Below are positions 54,301 to 63,454 of a stretch of DNA of 64,000 bases, in pieces; position 1 is the first letter of the stretch, and the number at the start of each line of letters is the position of its first letter. The stretch is from Plutella xylostella (lineage: Eukaryota; Arthropoda; Insecta; Lepidoptera; Plutellidae), in NCBI RefSeq assembly GCF_932276165.1, contig NC_063986.1, positions 6,522,501 to 6,586,500 of the forward strand. The letters are read 5' to 3'. The position numbers and the translations under genes were made by a program. The notes beneath the pieces are model-generated. The model saw only the letters and a list, made by a program, of their open reading frames with translations, searched no databases and had not been told where the DNA came from.

Positions 54301-57300
54301 AACTGGTTTACTTTCATACGATTTTGACATAATCAAAAGTAACAATTTGTCAAAATCGTATGGAATTAACTACCAGTTATAGATAGATAGAGTTATAGAA
54401 ACTGGCAGTTAGACAAATATGTCTGCATGGTGGATAAGCTGATGCTTCTTGTGTTACCAGCGTGAAGGTGAGCGCCTCGGTGTAGCCGGCGAGCGCGCAC
54501 ACGGCCCGCAGCTGCTCCGTGAGCTTGCTGAGCGCCGCCTGAGTCCCCGCCGTGGCCACGCGCGCCGCGCGCCGCGGGATGTTGTTGTACCTGCAACGAC
54601 ATATTTATTATTATATCACTTTATTCACGTAGTAGAAGAAAAAAACACACACACTCACGCCTTGTACTAATGTACTCCCTTGCGGGGTAGGCAGAGGTGC
54701 ATTGCTGCACCCACTTTTCGCCAGTGTTATGTTTAGTCCCAATGTAATATGGGGGCGAGCCTATTGCCATTTTACGGGCACATCCAAGACCCGATAACAA
54801 ATATCTGTGTTTAAACAAATATCTGCCCAGCCGGGAATCGAACCCGGGACCTTCGGCTCAGTAGTCAGGGTCACTAACCACTACGCCATTCGGTCGTAGT
54901 AGCTTTAGCTATATTTCAACATACAGGATGTAGCAAAAGGGATGTACTAAGCCGAAAGGGGGTGACTCAGGGACTCATTCTAATGAACAACTTTTGCTGT
55001 ACGAGTTTTGGAAATTCGAGAAAAAATTACAAGAGCACTAGGGTTAACATTTGACATGAGGAATATAATATTGTATACTGATGGTTTTATCAATCACTAT
55101 AATTTCTTTCCTTTATGGTTCAAGGTTTAAAAGTGAGCGTCTCGTCTGTGACGCCTAATATACTACATACATACTACTAAGACTACTAGACTAAAACTCG
55201 TACATTCTAGGTTCTAAACATTGGAATTAGCATGAAGAGGGTGTGAAACGTGACAGTCTTTAGAAAAACGCTTTCAAACTGTTGATTTTTTTCCAATGCG
55301 CTAATGGGCTTTGGAACAATTAGTTAGGATCCATTTCCATGTGACTTTATAAATGGTCTGCAAGTACATACCCGTAAGCGATGGCGATGTCCTCGTACAG
55401 GTCGCAGGCGTGGATGACGTCGTGGCGCGAGGGCGGCACCGACACGAGCAGGCTGTCTCCCTCCAGCCGCGTCTGCAGGCACATGCGCGACAACAGCGAC
55501 GCCAGACGCTCGCCTCCCTCGCTGCAACACAAGGGGCGACGAAATTGTAGAGGCTATCGAAACTGAGGGCCTGGAGGTTTCTCTGGTGTAATATATTTCT
55601 ACAAATTCAGAAAATACACGTGTTGCTATTGCTATTCTTCGAAATATTTGTACCTTAGTTAGGTAGACTATAATGTTGCCTCTTAAGTCTACTCAAAACT
55701 GTTAGCAATTCTGTGCGGGTTTTAGAAAAGAACCAAGCAATCATTGAAGATAATGTATTAGCGCTTATATACGCGTACGCTAGAAATATTAGTTCAATGC
55801 AAGCAACGATCTTCTAGTGTTGATGTGGCGCACCCTGGAGAATACTGTCTAAATACTAATACCTACTTAATTCCAATATAGTTGTTGGCTTTCTCCACAT
55901 TGATGACTTCTTGCCGGTGCTCCAGTTTGGGATAGAGCTCATAAGTGCCGTCGGGCGCGTACACTTTACATTGTTGCACCTCAAACTTGTTACTGCAGTA
56001 TTGCGAAAACATACACACCATTGTGTCAAGGACTACAATAGCCTGGAAATTAAAAATTCAACTAAAATATTTTAATAAAAAATACTTTTTGGTGATGAGT
56101 GCTTTGCTTGTTTTTTTTACCGACTTCAAAAAAAAAGGAGGAGGTTCTCAATTCATGTGTGCTTTTTTAAAATCATTTCTTGTATTTTTGCACTGAAAGA
56201 TATTGGAGTATTCCGAATGCAGTTCTGAAACATCTATGACGATTGTCACATAATACTCTCCGGAAAACCCTCCTCATTTGTATATTGTTCTTATTTATGA
56301 TATAGGCTTAGTCTTAAATAAAATTTATTATTAAATAAGTACTATAAATATGGACTGAAATACCTTAGTCAAATCTGTAGCAGTACATTCAATGAACACA
56401 TTCTTAGTGTTGAGGGTGATTTTAGAATGATCTCCATTGATAATAGGGGGCATAGACAGTATAACACCATTTTTATCCTTAATAATTGGATAGACTGGGC
56501 TATCTCTAATTATTCCTAAATATTGTTTCAGCTGTGCATGACTCTGAAAGTAAGAAGAAAAGTATTGTTAGAAGTTAGGACCACTATTGAAAACTACAGT
56601 TGCAAAAGTTCATAGAAATATATTTTTTGTTATTCCTTTTTATCATCCACGAAAGTAAGTAGGTATATTTTTGTAGGTATGGGAGGGGATCCAAAAGGTT
56701 ACAGACATTACCTTATCAGTGATAGCCCAAAGTAAACATAAAGAAAAAGCTGCAATATTTTTAAATTTTTAATGCTATTATCCTACTTACTGAGTATAAT
56801 TCCATAAGTTCAGGTGCAGTGTGCTCTTTTGGTTGATTAAGAGCCTTGAACTTAATGTCCTTTGGTGGCAGAGCATCATACACAAAAGGACCTTCAATGG
56901 TGTCTAAGTCATGTGTGCCAATAGCTACAAGAGTCCTCTTTCTGCATATATTTTGGTGAAGTTTATCCTGTAATGCAATAACAAACCCTTTAATACATGT
57001 AGGTAAATAAAGACATTGCCTCATAATACATATAACAGAGATGTTGTGATCATCATCAGCTACTTATTGATGTACTACCTGATATTATAAATACCTACTT
57101 ATTGTGTACTTGCGTAGTCAAATTACCCATACAGGAGTCATACAGGTCATCACATCTAAAACTGTCACTCACTTGCAAGTCAATGAAGCTGTCATAGCTC
57201 TGCTTAGTGAAGCGGAGCCCCTTGAGCACGGCCGCCACAGCATAGGGTCTGATCTGAGCGGTGGCCGGCGTCAGGTGTAAGGCATAGTGATCTTCAGCTT

Positions 57301-58306
57301 TTCTCAATGTGTAATTTGGAGGTGATATCCTGAAAAAGTTAAAGAATTATGTTGTAATAGACTAGGTATTTCAGAATAAATTAATGTTTCGATATTGCCC
57401 CAGATACTATAAGTTTGAATTTTTTTCAATATACGAACTTTCTATAACTGAAATTAAACATTTGGTTTTATAAGGATTAATAAGTAATTCCCATATTATA
57501 TACTGATTTTATCTACTGAAATATTTAAATAGACACTTACTTTCCTTGGAATACTAAAATCCCACTGACCAATCCTTCTAAACAGAGTAAATCATATCGG
57601 TTGGCTGGAATATCAATTCGATAAAGTATTTCTTCCGAAGTGCCAGCACCTGCCTGCTCGCCTTGTTCTTTCATTAACATTTGCTTTTCCGTGGTCTGTA
57701 TTATAAAAAGTACATATGAAATAAATTACAAGGAAGCCTAACTTCTTTTAAATATTCAAGATTGTTGTTATAATACCATGAGTTAGATGTTTAAAGGTTC
57801 ATAAAAAATGCAGGTAATTTAAAATAACCAAATAGCAAAATAATAATAAAATATTATATGATAAGATTATAGCTACTAAGTAAAATGTAATCTTAAATAT
57901 ATATGTGACATGGTGAACTCACAACTTCATCCAACTCCAACCCAAACTCAAAGCAAAGAGTTTGAAATTCATCATCAGCTGCAATAAATATAACGAAATT
58001 AGTAAAGTTTTTATTATTACTTTTTAACAAATCGAGGCCATTTAATAAAATTATGGTTTCAGTATTTAGTATGTGGAACAATGCAATGGATGTAGTATCC
58101 ATGTTGTACCAGTGTCTCAGTCTTCGTTGTTAGTCTTAGATTCTGGACCCAGGATGTCCTGTTACCACCGGGTCTTCGACAGCCTCGGATTTCTCTGTCC
58201 TTTTCTCCCAAGTAAAATATTATTAGAGGTTATTATTTTAAAACTTACTATATTTTTGACCAAGAGCCGCAAACAATGCGTCCCGATTTACAGATATCGT
58301 TGGCAT
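38902..58306 (-). CDS. FARSB: Phenylalanyl-tRNA synthetase beta subunit, cytosolic
   Basis: Thirteen exons join in phase to 588 aa, nearly the length of animal orthologues: 58249-58306, 57923-57978, 57541-57695, 57173-57329, 56791-56967, 56364-56543, 55867-56042, 55372-55521, 54458-54590, 53753-53845, 52811-52928, 40562-40723, 38902-39053. With the alpha subunit it forms the alpha2-beta2 enzyme that charges tRNA-Phe. Recognised stretches include MPTISVNRD, CFEFGLELDE, DIPANRYDLLCLEG, KLHQNICRKR, VAIGTHDLDT, SMPPIINGDHS, FIECTATDLTK, IIHACDLYEDIAIAYGY-like text, EALTFTL, VRTTLLPGLLKT, FPGRCAEI and ELDIEPFV. The order matches the B3/B4, B5 and C-terminal catalytic-like domains. Intron 11 is about 12 kb because a LINE with a nested Gypsy element sits at its 3' splice site. 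The last exon is duplicated at 36741-36892. Confidence 0.96.
39301..39670. repeat. SINE-like retroposon with 12-bp target duplication
   Basis: The 370-bp unit is flanked by TCTGCATTAAAT on both sides (39289-39300 and 39671-39682). It contains CGTCCCCACTGCTGGGGCAC and GCAACCGGGACCCACGGCTT, motifs of a widespread moth repeat. It has no coding capacity. It lies in the last intron of the synthetase gene. Confidence 0.7.
39777..40078. repeat. Foldback element
   Basis: ATACTCTGTCCATCTTATTA at 39777 returns in reverse complement at 40059-40078. Inner segments (GTTTTCTC..., GTTTCCATTAGAGGCGCC-type) are also partly palindromic. Non-autonomous, in a synthetase intron. Confidence 0.6.
40223..40446. repeat. 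MITE with TTCACCAAACGCTAAACG ends
   Basis: TTCACCAAACGCTAAACGTA at about 40235 is inverted at about 40418-40440 (one or two mismatches). An inner pair of inverted segments around TCTTTCC/GGAAAGA reinforces the hairpin. Confidence 0.6.
41363..42046 (+). CDS. LINE ORF1, nucleic-acid-binding protein with FP-like C-terminus
   Basis: 227-aa frame. The N-terminal part (about 10-75) has heptad-like hydrophobic spacing (FLSAELKDALKKLAEAHQDI, then LKTENSALSLKVADLTSRV) suggesting a coiled coil. The C-terminal part (about 165-220) reads YVSEHLSPLNKSLHAATRLA, then KYCWIRNGQIFVRKND, which resembles the Baculo_FP-type domain found in many insect LINE ORF1 proteins. Expected role: trimerisation and binding of LINE RNA. 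The stop lies 80 bp before the first ORF2 ATG, and the ORF2 frame is open upstream across this gap. Confidence 0.8.
   Translation: MGEFKKGLDSIANEFSHSMEFLSAELKDALKKLAEAHQDIQYLKTENSALSLKVADLTSRVASAEQTARECNVEIDCVPEHRNENVLEIVKQIASTVSYELTEDKIRSCYRVSKINKDSPRPRSIVVKLPSSRCRDDLLAAVKSFNTKTPSAERLNSKHVGLKGDKRLIYVSEHLSPLNKSLHAATRLAVKEKGYKYCWIRNGQIFVRKNDVSPSILIKSNVMINQL
44868..45219 (+). repeat. Gypsy-2 5' LTR
   Basis: 352 bp. Contains TATATAAG at about 44924, likely the core promoter, and AATAAA-type signals in the second half. Confidence 0.93.
45220..45233 (+). promoter_or_regulatory. Gypsy-2 primer binding site, tRNA-Leu-like
   Basis: TCAGAAGTGGGAT directly abuts the LTR. It equals the complement of the tRNA-Leu segment ATCCCACTTCTGA (from memory). 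About five bases of the tRNA 3' end (CA plus CCA) are not matched, so priming would be displaced. Confidence 0.6.
45336..49808 (+). CDS. Gypsy-2 Gag-Pol polyprotein
   Basis: 1490-aa frame. Residues about 1-75 form a dense RS-domain-like region (SRSRSRDRSR, RSDTPPRSRTNVRSRTHSRS). Two zinc knuckles follow (about 385 CFHCGQAGHKNFQC, 421 CEFCKKPGHMEANC). Protease has DSGA (about 475). Reverse transcriptase has SLDMATGFHQ and YIDD (about 789). RNase H has HTDASSAG (about 937). Integrase has H-H then C-L-V-R (about 1168-1171), so the second zinc Cys is Arg, followed by an intact D,D35E core (about 1200, 1258, 1294). A donor-like GAGGGTAAG at 49773-49781 and an acceptor ATACACAG ending at 50378 would remove 602 bp and add an acidic tail that stops at the first LTR bases (50379-50582). 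No env. Confidence 0.93.
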   Translation: MGGDSRSRSRDRSRHHHRKRHRTRKRTPPRSDTPPRSRTNVRSRTHSRSHASSPSRSVPRSKSPVQSRMSPERIQSVDNSLNVTLNVILNRLNVLEKKDSADRSAGIVKTVSNNVASSIVECAVPVRLPTTNPEINCHNPVLLVNESEQTDSVNCSNRILSTPARDSDVFAKSSNVNTGEDSTSTAAQTLMDVFKSFCPSRNQNYFVSNFDPTIHDIDTWCNEVDRARVANGWTDGECLSRVAGCLKGDARLWLNEWVTSDRTWSNFKLEFRPLCPRKLDYANILFDTMCVTSDKFPTYAEYARRTLLRLRIVKGLSSELITQIVIRGITEPHVRAAVANADLSPDNLVSFLAIYTKPVQQKQDTRGSSNHLVRKRAFNQRNESKCFHCGQAGHKNFQCPKRKKLDSTPDPKPVAKPHSRLCEFCKKPGHMEANCFAKDRAQSRNERNVNLCSERLESTRSSDITSAVVQGVPIDVLIDSGALNVSLISDSVLKHFTCQPKPIKCAIKGISDRELEATSYVTLTIEFSEISVEVDLVVVPSKCMTTPIIIGTDVLNRDGITYVRTKDRQVLTRSEPKVREVCAVEQIDGFTVNTPLQGEQLESLMQVLTMFSEFLITGTAATTVTTGSMDIRLKDETPVAYRPYRLSHQEKVKVREIINDLLSKGIIRESQSDYSSPILLVKKKDGSDRLCVDFRALNRLTIKDRYPLPLIDDHIDRLGSFKYFSSLDMATGFHQIPISESSISKTGFVTPEGHYEYVKMPFGLANAPIVYQRIINNTLRSFIEAGNTLIYIDDVLLMSSEVDEGIELLRNVLKTLSESGFSINLSKCSFLTTQVEYLGRVISQGQVQPSPRKVEALVNSPVPGNVKQVRQFLGLAGYFRRYIEGYSTKTACIAHLTKKNVKFYWGPEQEKVRQEIIGILTSAPILSIFDPALPTEVHTDASSAGYGAVLMQTHKDGKKKVVAYFSKVTQGAESRYHSYELETLAVVKALQHFRHYLIGLQFKVVTDCNALKSTERKKDLLPRVARWWVYLQDFTFDIEYRKGSMMAHADYLSRNPPIYVHQVTKPRNWAQIAQSADGETQDLVQQLQEGKLDSRRYVYQNDVLYYKYSPVGEESRLLAYIPKGHRLSLLRLFHDEHDHICADKTIDLILRHFWFPALIHFVKKYIAHCLVRISNKRVPRAPHQHITSWEKPDAPFQTVHTDALGPLPASNGYKFVLVVVDAFTKYCLLYPIFRQDAVELKRVMANAVSLFGVPKLIVADRGRMFESSSFVNWVKEHGSDIHYITPEMHHSNGQAERYIRTVLNMIRIEVNHKGSAWSEVLGKLQLILNITKQKSTQASALNLLIGTDGTTPVIQALVKDVAAEGSRPNYQAWREIVRSRASELLKKNQTQQDSYVNRNRTPARVFNVNDLVFVIKFSQSTGKLDPGMRGPYKVLKALPTGRYELKLLSGAYGKTSQAAAEYMVPWKGEWCPESCAAFFEGKMVILVSYP
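49777..50378 (+). other. Putative intron between Gypsy-2 pol and its acidic tail
   Basis: The sequence is bounded by GTAAGA and CACAG. Splicing keeps phase (G|AT), replaces an 11-residue read-through end and opens a frame (DDGCNESQGGASSRDA...) of about 67 codons that ends with TAA in the first bases of the LTR. Unspliced RNA stops at 49808. Confidence 0.45.
50580..50930 (+). repeat. Gypsy-2 3' LTR
   Basis: 351 bp. Preceded by TCAGGAGAGGCCG (50567-50579) and followed by ATAC. Confidence 0.93.
51935..52263. repeat. Inverted-repeat element in synthetase intron 11
   Basis: CCATTGACAAAAGAATAAAG at 51935 is inverted at about 52241-52263. The interior includes the perfect hairpin at 52093-52146. 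Confidence 0.5.
52093..52146. repeat. Perfect 25-bp hairpin
   Basis: TTTGCCTAAAATTACAACAT then TGCGA forms the left arm (52093-52117), CCGA is the loop, and 52122-52146 is its exact reverse complement. A further copy of GGTCGCAATGTTGTAATTT lies just upstream at about 52077. Confidence 0.8.
52323..52430. repeat. 108-bp palindromic MITE with TAA duplication
   Basis: Ends GGCCGCGGGTACGAAACTTG and its near reverse complement. GC-rich arms around GGGCGGAGCGG/CCGCTCCGCCC type text. TAA at 52320-52322 and 52431-52433. Confidence 0.7.
52468..52785 (+). repeat. tRNA-derived SINE, second family
   Basis: The head has an A box (TGGTAGCTCAGTCGGG) and a B box (GGTTCGAATCCC). The body contains CGTGAGGAAACCTGCAT and ACCAACCCGCAGTGGACCAG, and the end reads GGTGCAGGTAC. 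A truncated antisense relative is at 19685-19830. Lies beside synthetase exon 11. Confidence 0.75.
53045..53265 (-). repeat. RTE-tail-like repeat, antisense
   Basis: Reverse complement of the family at 6521-6735, starting AATCCTAATCCTAACTAATA and ending CGAAGCTCGCGGGCACAGC. Confidence 0.7.
53518..53669. repeat. Foldback MITE
   Basis: GTACGGTCAGCTGCATAAGT and the following CTATACACTTTTGTACC are inverted at about 53630-53668 with a few mismatches. Spacer about 70 bp. In a synthetase intron. Confidence 0.65.
54276..54412. repeat. Inverted-repeat element
   Basis: CTGCCAGTTTCTATAACT at 54278 is inverted near 54393-54411. A second inner pair (CATACGATTTTGACA / TGTCAAAATCGTATG) is nested inside. 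In a synthetase intron. Confidence 0.65.
54660..54897 (-). repeat. tRNA-derived SINE, third family, antisense
   Basis: The minus-strand head reads GGCGTAGTGGTTAGTGAC then GGTTCGATTCCCGGCTGGG, with A- and B-box features. The body ends with CTACCCCGCAAGGGAGTACA. It lies within an intron of the synthetase gene and is in the sense direction of that gene. Confidence 0.7.
54925..55035. repeat. MITE fragment related to 29281-29520
   Basis: CAGGATGTAGCAAAAGGGAT then GGGGGTGACTCAGGGACTCA then CTTTTGCTGTACGAGTTTTG repeats motifs of the unit at 29281-29520 in another arrangement. Only one end is present. Confidence 0.45.
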
Positions 58307-58920
58307 TGCTAAGTAATCGTGCTTTTAGTTGATAATTTTTTAAAGTAATCAAAACTTTTCGTGTTAATCCAAAGCACACACAGTAACCGAGTTTATATGG
58401 ATTTGACAATTGATTGACATGACACTTTGTAGTTTGTTGTCATGTTGTGACTGTCATACGTCGAGAGTGCATTTGTGATTTGACTTGTTGTCATATTTTG
58501 TGCAAGATTTCGACCATTCGACCGCAGAATAATAATACAGAGCGTCAAGTGTGGCAAAAAATACTATTATAATTTTAATATTTTTTTATCTATCAAAATG
58601 AAACTTACCCAAAAAGTTGCCTATATTTGGTAAATATAGCCGGAAATAATAGATGTATATCATTGTACTGTGTAAATAAGTATAAAAGGATGAAAAAAAA
58701 TGAAAAACTGGCTAAAAAATTATTGATTTTTTATTTATTTTTTTTACTCCTACATAATATTTTATTTTCTAGAATCGTTATAATATTTATCTTATTCCTT
58801 GATTATGATTATTTAAATTACCTCACAATAAGATATGACAAAAGTACTAATTTTGTACTGTCGTCGTTCATTTTTTAATCTGTGGTGTTTAGGATTGTTA
58901 TGTTGGCTATTGTCACGTGA
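58307..58920. promoter_or_regulatory. Probable divergent promoter region
   Basis: This roughly 600-bp interval separates the synthetase start codon (-) from a putative 5' exon of the plus-strand gene that ends near 59021. No TATA box stands out. A reading frame at 58627-58878 is low-complexity and is not supported as a gene. Confidence 0.35.
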
Positions 58921-59021
58921 CCGACAGTCCGTCGGTTTTGCAAACGGTGAGTGGAGTGGAGTGCCTTGTCATCAGTCCTTTGATATTTTGGATGATTGTC
59001 TTAGAAATTCTGATTCAAAGT
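58921..59021 (+). other. Candidate non-coding first exon of the plus-strand gene
   Basis: A comparatively GC-rich stretch ends with CAAAGTGAGTATT, a good splice donor. The next good acceptor with a coding start is at 63320. Inference from signals only. Confidence 0.3.
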
Positions 59022-60588
59022 GAGTATTTTTACAAAAAAATCTTTAAGACTGTTTTGTTATGAATATTGGTGCGTTTAAGTGAATGTGATGTGTGCTAAC
59101 ATATGATGAAATCGTACGTTGTTCCTTGACCAGTGATATGACGCCATTTTCTTCGTGAATGCCAATTATCTAGATTCTTCAGTATTTTCTTTGTTTCTGG
59201 TTATCTTTTCTATTTGGAGCCTCAAGTGGATTACTATTGAACTTACTTGGCATGTCGTAGTATACCATTCGTTTATCTATGGCTCCACAAATTTCATCAT
59301 GGTAATGCATTTTTTGTTGCATGAGACTTCCTACCTTTTTGAATCATTTGAAGGCGTAGTTGCTTTATTGCTTTAACTGTTCTAGGAGCTCCCCCCACTG
59401 TGGTGAATTTTAAACGAGTAGTTTAATATTGCTCTTACACTGTGTGGCACTCCTGTTTACTCCTGTGTGTTCCTGTTGATACACAATAACCATTGTGCAA
59501 AGTGTCCATATTGTGTACATGCTTAAATAACTATGTCTTGAACCATATTAGTTATAAGTCATACCATACTCAGCTTATTTAACATGTGTGTGTAATTTCT
59601 AGAGTTTATCAGGTATATTTTATGTTTCATCAACCTAATAATGAAATACTAAGTACTCATGTGGCATGTGGTTCATGTTCAATAGTGATTAAAAGTACCT
59701 ACATTCTAAAATCTCATAGCTGAACACAATTAATGTAAGCTATAATTTTTTTACACTATCTCATCTACATGACTCATCACTTACAAAGGTTCTTAATAAC
59801 AAGAGTATTTAGTGCATTATTGAATACAATGCAATACATATTTGGGTTTTGTATTTTCTAGCACAGTGTTTTTCAACCTGTGGGTCGCGACCCCCTGGGG
59901 GGTCGCGAAGCTTCTGTAGGGGGGTCGCCAGAGGTCGAAAAAACTGGGTACTTTAGTGAAAAAATACTATAAAGATTAATTTAATTAATATTTCTATTAG
60001 ATAGATCAGCGATCATAAGCATTTTACTCCATCCTTGCGAGCATGGATTTTTATAGCATCTAATCTGGCCAAAATCTGCAGTTTTCCCGAGAAATCTTTT
60101 GTTGATAACTACATACAGAAGAATACAATTAGCTCGAGTCTACTCTTACTTCATCTTGCCTCTCACCGTAAATTATTAAATTAGAGAAGGTTTTTAGCTT
60201 GATTTTTTGGTTCAGGTCATTTTTGCTTCCAATGAGTGCAGAAAATAATAAGTAATAATATTAAATGTATTAAAATATAATGGTTTTCAAAATAACGTAT
60301 AAATTAACAACTCTTCTCAGATTTTTCAAAGTGAATCCCGAGGCTGATAATATTAACAGAATGAATTACAATTTATTTATTCAAAACATGCTTCGTCATA
60401 AATCTAGCTTTATAAAATTAAATACTAATAGCTAATCAGCACTATGCGTCGTCAAAATTAGTCTAAAAGCCCTCCCCGGATCGTACCTGGCTCAAGGTAC
60501 CCATTATACTTGCAGCATTGCCACGTTTTATAGCAATTGATATCCTTTGAGCAAGGTACGAGGTACGAGCCAGATCGGGGGTCATAGC

Positions 60589-61642
60589 CAGTGGCGGCTG
60601 GTGCCTCAGATACCCGGTGGTGCACTTTATGGGTTTAGTAAATTTTGGAAGAAAAATAGATTAGGTACCTATTACAATTGAAAGTAAAAAAATTATACTT
60701 AAGTATATTTTACCTTATTTATATTTTAAATCCATTCTGCGTTCCTTTTTTGACGCGAAATTGCCTCTCCGCCGAAACGAAAACAACACACGGAAAGCAA
60801 AATAAAGCATTTAGTCTCTCACATCCACATAACCATTTCTTTTTATTGTACATTTCACTTTTGAAAATTCAGGTATAAGTTTAATTTTTTGTTTTGCACT
60901 CCTGTTTTAAGATGAGAAAAGGCCGAGGCGGCCCAGCAGATTTAATGTCCAGTCTATTTTGAAATGTCCTATTGCTTTTTATGAAGTCCATATTGTATTT
61001 TGCACTCATTTTCACTCACACATATACACTCACGAAATATTTACTACTTTCTTAGTTAATAAGTAATTAGAGTAACAAATTAATTACGTATTCGCGCGCG
61101 AAAGGTGAAACTGCGACAATGACATGACAAGTGCATCGTTCGTAGGTCACGCCACCGGCCAAGGCCGCCGCCCGCGCCTCCCGAGACCCGTGGCGTCATT
61201 CGTATGATTTCGGCAATTTCCGGTCGCGTGCGGCGCACGAATTTATCCTAGAACTGCATACAGTTTGTACTGAGCATCTTCCGTCTCACGCGCCGGGCGA
61301 TTTCCATCCTGTTTCATACTATGTGTAGGAGCTCGCTCCGTGCGACAATCCGAGCGCACGAGGCCGTTTTTGTTCAAGCAAAAATAAGATCTAATTCTTT
61401 CGCAGTAGAAATCAAAATAGGCCAGCTCGATTCAATTTAACTCGTAACGTTCGAATGATTTATGTAATTTCTGTTTAGGGTAGGTATTACGGTTGTTATA
61501 TTGGTATTTTTGTGAAGTTTTCTTTTGACGTACCTAGTACCTACCTAGTCTAGTATGGTATAGGAAGAAGGAAGGTACATATTTAGAAGGTTTTTAAATG
61601 GTAGTGCGTTGCACGGGCGCACTTAAGGTGCAGCCGCCACTG
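60589..61642. mobile_element. Second hAT-type element nested in the first
   Basis: Ends CAGTGGCGGCTGGTGCC and GGTGCAGCCGCCACTG with the 8-bp duplication GTCATAGC (60581-60588, 61643-61650). No transposase frame. It interrupts 59864-62084 and is therefore younger. Confidence 0.9.
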
Positions 61643-61750
61643 GTCATAGCCTCTCGAAACTATGCGTCGGCGTCGGCCGAGCGTTTTTAAAAGTGTCCTT
61701 GCCTCAGAGCCCCATACTCCACTTGTCTCAAAAACAGAATTGAATTATTC

Positions 61751-61893
61751 AGGGTGTTGCAAAAAGGGTATTTGTTCCGCAAGTTTTTAAATAAAATTCT
61801 GATTTCATTTTCGGGCTTAAATATACCATGATGCACAATTGCACATGTAGGTTTCGGCTTAGTAAGTATAGCCTTTTTGCAACACTCTGCATT
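61751..61893. repeat. Small MITE inside the outer hAT element
   Basis: CAGGGTGTTGCAAAAAGGGT at 61751 is inverted at about 61871-61891 (CTTTTTGCAACACTCTG). About 140 bp. Related in its ends to 29281-29520. Confidence 0.55.
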
Positions 61894-63319
61894 TAACATA
61901 ACTAATAAGATACTTTGACTATATTTAGGACTTTTTATATGGTAGCCAATAAAACAAAACCCAAAAATTTTTTTGGCCCCTTTATACATACCTACATGTT
62001 AATAAAAACCGAAGAGTCAAGGGGGTCGCGAAATATTTTTTAATACCAGGGGGGTCGCGTCATGAAAAAGGTTGAAAAACACTGTTCTAGCATATTACAT
62101 GGTTCAAGTTTAATTTCTTTTTATTTGTAGTAATTCCTTGTCAATCATCTGAACAAAATTGCAAGCATGACAATGGAAAATTGTTATTATTTGAGCTGAA
62201 GATGGTTAATCCATAACAATTTATGCACCAAAATTAAGTTCTTGAAGTATACCAAGCTCTTACAATCAATTACAAATAATGGTATTTTTTTTACTATTGT
62301 TAACCAATCACATTGGTTCTATTTCCTCAAGGCCTTCTGTTCTTCTGAGCCACATGCTGTTAGGTAGGATGCACATGCTATCACCTCTTCCACCCTGTTC
62401 AATGATTACTTAATTTTTTCAGTTCATGTACCTTTTTACAAAGTTTATCAAAAGATTATTAGTGAATAAGGTTTCTATCTAAGATCTGAAATCCATTATG
62501 TAACATAATAAAGTCCAAAATTTAATCCACCTAACTTAAGTCATGTATAGGCAATAAAAAAAAACTTATTAGTATTGTTGCTCCAAATGGTAGTAAGTTT
62601 TAGACCTAAAAAAGACCATGTTTCTAATGTACCTACTATCTGTGACTTAAGTTGATCCATTCAATACCAGACATAGTGTACCTACCTTGTATACATACAT
62701 AGATTCATTACAAATTTTTTGTATGGTAAAATATTTCTTCTATTTTTTAATAGGGTTTCAAAACTGCAAGACTACTGGAATTTCATATACTTATGCAAAA
62801 CTATATTATTTTGTATTTTTATATGAAAAGAAGCTATGAAAACCATTTTATCAGGTATATATTTTGTGTCATTCTAATTACTTGCAATATTGTATAACTG
62901 GGTGCCAATTGAAAAACTGATCAGTATAACCCATCCTGCTTACTTAATACATAATTATACACATAATTATGTATGCTAGTGGCTACAATCCAGTACAAGT
63001 TACAATAAATATTATGAGACTAGTCTAAAAATAAGAATGTTATATTCTTATTTTTTCTGCTTTTGCAGGATGGGGTAAAATGGATATGCTATATATTGAT
63101 TATGTTCTGTTTAGTTTCTTCAACTGGTATTGCTTGTTTTTGAAGTACTGAATTTTTCTATGAACCAAGAATAGTCCGTAGATTTTTTTATTATTCTAAA
63201 TTAAGTTGGTTTTTGATCTTTTCCTAAAATAAATATAATCCTTTAATGATTAACTTAACCAGCCAATTTTACAACTAGAAAATGAAAAATTAATTTGTAC
63301 CTAATGATTTTCAATTCAG

Positions 63320-63454
63320 GTGGTGTAATCATTCACTGTGATGCCGGTGGATGCTGACCTCAACTGCACAGACGTTGTGTCGCCTGCCTGTGAGCTGAAA
63401 GGCCTGAGAACTTGGAAAGACATTTGTCTTGTACGAAACTCCCTTCAACATCAG
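63320..63454 (+). CDS. First coding exon of an unrecognised gene (partial)
   Basis: The acceptor CAATTCAG ends at 63319. ATG at 63341 opens 38 codons (MPVDADLNCTDVVSPACELK then GLRTWKDICLVRNSLQHQ) to a donor CAGGTTAGT at 63454/63455, phase 0. Codon use and GC content differ from the AT-rich flanks, as for other real exons here. The rest of the gene lies beyond the window or in unseen exons. I do not recognise the family. The intron upstream (59022-63319) contains the nested hAT elements. Confidence 0.6.

Larger units (their letters stand above)
59864..62084. mobile_element. hAT-type non-autonomous transposon
   Basis: Ends CAGTGTTTTTCAACC and GGTTGAAAAACACTG with an 8-bp duplication TTCTAGCA (59856-59863, 62085-62092), the hallmark of hAT elements. 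GGGTCGCGA motifs lie just inside both ends. No transposase. Two further elements are nested inside. Confidence 0.9.

Noticed and set aside
61687..61989. 100-aa minus-strand frame inside the outer hAT element
   Set aside because: It crosses a small MITE and repeat ends and shows no domain.
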